In this document: in pieces, positions 63,231-64,000 of the stretch | Layout: every line of letters begins with the position of its first letter | How positions within the stretch are numbered: the stretch's first letter is position 1 | Assembly: GCA_037127315.1 (NCBI GenBank) | Contig: JBBBDQ010000350.1 | Coordinates: 1,033,501-1,097,500, forward strand | Length of the DNA stretch: 64,000 nucleotides | Reading direction: 5' to 3' | From: Ascarosepion bandense | Lineage: Eukaryota; Mollusca; Cephalopoda; Sepiida; Sepiidae | Notes under the pieces: generated by a model | What the model was told of the DNA's origin: nothing | Databases searched by the model: none | The model's input: the letters and a program-made list of their open reading frames with translations, nothing else | Made by a program: the position numbers and the translations under genes

Positions 63231-63376
63231 TAAATAAAGTATACCTAGTGAGCCAACAAACTTACCAAGGTTTCACCTAAGCAGATCATCAGGGAAATCT
63301 GGCTTCAGCTTTCCCTGACGATCCACTTAGGTGAAACCTTGGTAGGATTGTTGGCTCATTAGGTATACTTTATTTA
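63231..63376. mobile_element. Fold-back hairpin element, about 146 bp
   Basis: TAAATAAAGTATACCTA and GAGCCAACAAAC at the left are inverted at the right (GTTGGCTCATTAGG, TATACTTTATTTA). CAAGGTTTCACCTAAG and its complement also pair. Arms about 65 bp with few mismatches. Confidence 0.85.
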
Positions 63377-63789
63377 TTCTGCTCTAATTAAGTATTAAGC
63401 GCTTTAGTGTTAGTTGATTACTCGTCTCAGGGTTTTTTTCTTTGTGCTACGTGCTGACTCCATCTGAATCCTTTTGACTGATGTTCATGTGCTTAGCTCT
63501 TTCTTTTTTATAACCATTTTTTACTTCAACATAGATCCGTGGAGGGTTTTTCGACACAAGTATAGTTATAAGTTTGTCTTTATATCTATATATATATATA
63601 TATATATATATAAGCATTCAAACTTTCCTATATTGGATGGCCATTTTGATAGGTATATTCAACACCCCATCTCGTCAACTTAGACCAAAACATTATTTAT
63701 TAGCTCTGTAAATAAATAAATGTATTTACCTTCAGACTTGTGGCTGGATCAGTGTTAATATCTAATATTAATAAGATCCTTTGGAATTT
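63377..63789. other. Unassigned sequence with (TA)n at 63,588-63,611
   Basis: Nothing recognised. Confidence 0.4.
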
Positions 63790-64000
63790 ACTACCAGGCC
63801 ATTTTTTCACATTTATGACATATACATAGTATGACTTTGAATTTCATGCACTGCACAGTCATCAAGTGCATATTACAAACTGTTCATAATATGCACCTGA
63901 TTATTTTATAGTGCATGAAACTCTGAGTCATGCTATACACGTAGGTAATATGTATATCTATGCATATATTTATATATTTAATAGCTCTGTTATATTGCAT
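63790..64000. mobile_element. Fold-back hairpin family FB-2, copy 2, running off the right edge
   Basis: Arms at about 63,826-63,878 and 63,895-63,945 pair (CATAGTATGACT, TTTCATGCACT, TGCATATTA). The right flank AATAGCTCTGTTATATTGCA is the inverted counterpart of the left flank of the 31-kb copy. Confidence 0.75.

Noticed and set aside
1..64000. CRISPR arrays, operons, riboswitches or bacterial genes
   Set aside because: The window is animal DNA. Regular repeats here are satellite or microsatellite arrays without unique spacers, and no prokaryotic gene organisation is present.

Overview
The window looks like repeat-rich, gene-poor animal genomic DNA, most likely from a cephalopod and probably an octopus. 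No intact host gene could be supported. The inference rests on the mix of elements: tRNA-derived SINEs with a long conserved body, 5S-rRNA/tRNA compound SINEs, many 5'-truncated copies of one APE-type LINE, RTE-type LINE relics, Helitron-like non-autonomous elements with CTAGT ends, and abundant (TA)n and (GATA)n. No species-level match could be run.

Layout. 1-2870 is an 87-bp satellite array running off the left edge. 3.9-6.9 kb holds an unclassified dispersed repeat family. 5.1-10.7 kb is a patchwork of LINE 3' ends, RTE relics and SINEs, ending in a compound 5S-tRNA SINE. 10.8-24.7 kb holds Helitron-like copies, RTE relics, a decayed Gypsy pol, a degenerate tandem array of about 200-230 bp, an inverted-repeat element with a tRNA-like core, a restriction-like-endonuclease LINE fragment flanked by AAT repeats, and a piggyBac-like MITE with a 118-bp tandem duplication of its end. 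26.2 and 53.4 kb carry two solo LTRs of one family. 28.9-30.65 kb is a broken LINE copy. 31-38 kb is dense in SINEs and Helitron-like elements.

The clearest coding units are two retrotransposons on the minus strand. At 38,111-42,021 is a complete-looking Gypsy LTR element: 204-bp LTRs that differ at two sites, a 5-bp target duplication, gag-protease, a truncated reverse transcriptase, and RNase H-integrase. Its primer-binding site is perfectly complementary over 16 nt to a segment of its own LTR, suggesting self-primed reverse transcription. A deletion has removed the part of pol between reverse transcriptase and RNase H. At 45,523-49,088 is a LINE with an uninterrupted 962-residue endonuclease-reverse transcriptase ORF. 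Seven other regions of the window carry related 3' sequence.

49-64 kb is AT-rich with direct and inverted repeats, a 1.3-kb compound GATA array, more SINEs, RTE relics and several long fold-back hairpins. The elements are extensively nested (Gypsy inside Helitron; SINE inside an inverted-repeat element; SINEs inside RTE), which gives a relative insertion order. Long open frames in the satellite and GATA blocks are by-products of repeat period and composition, not genes.
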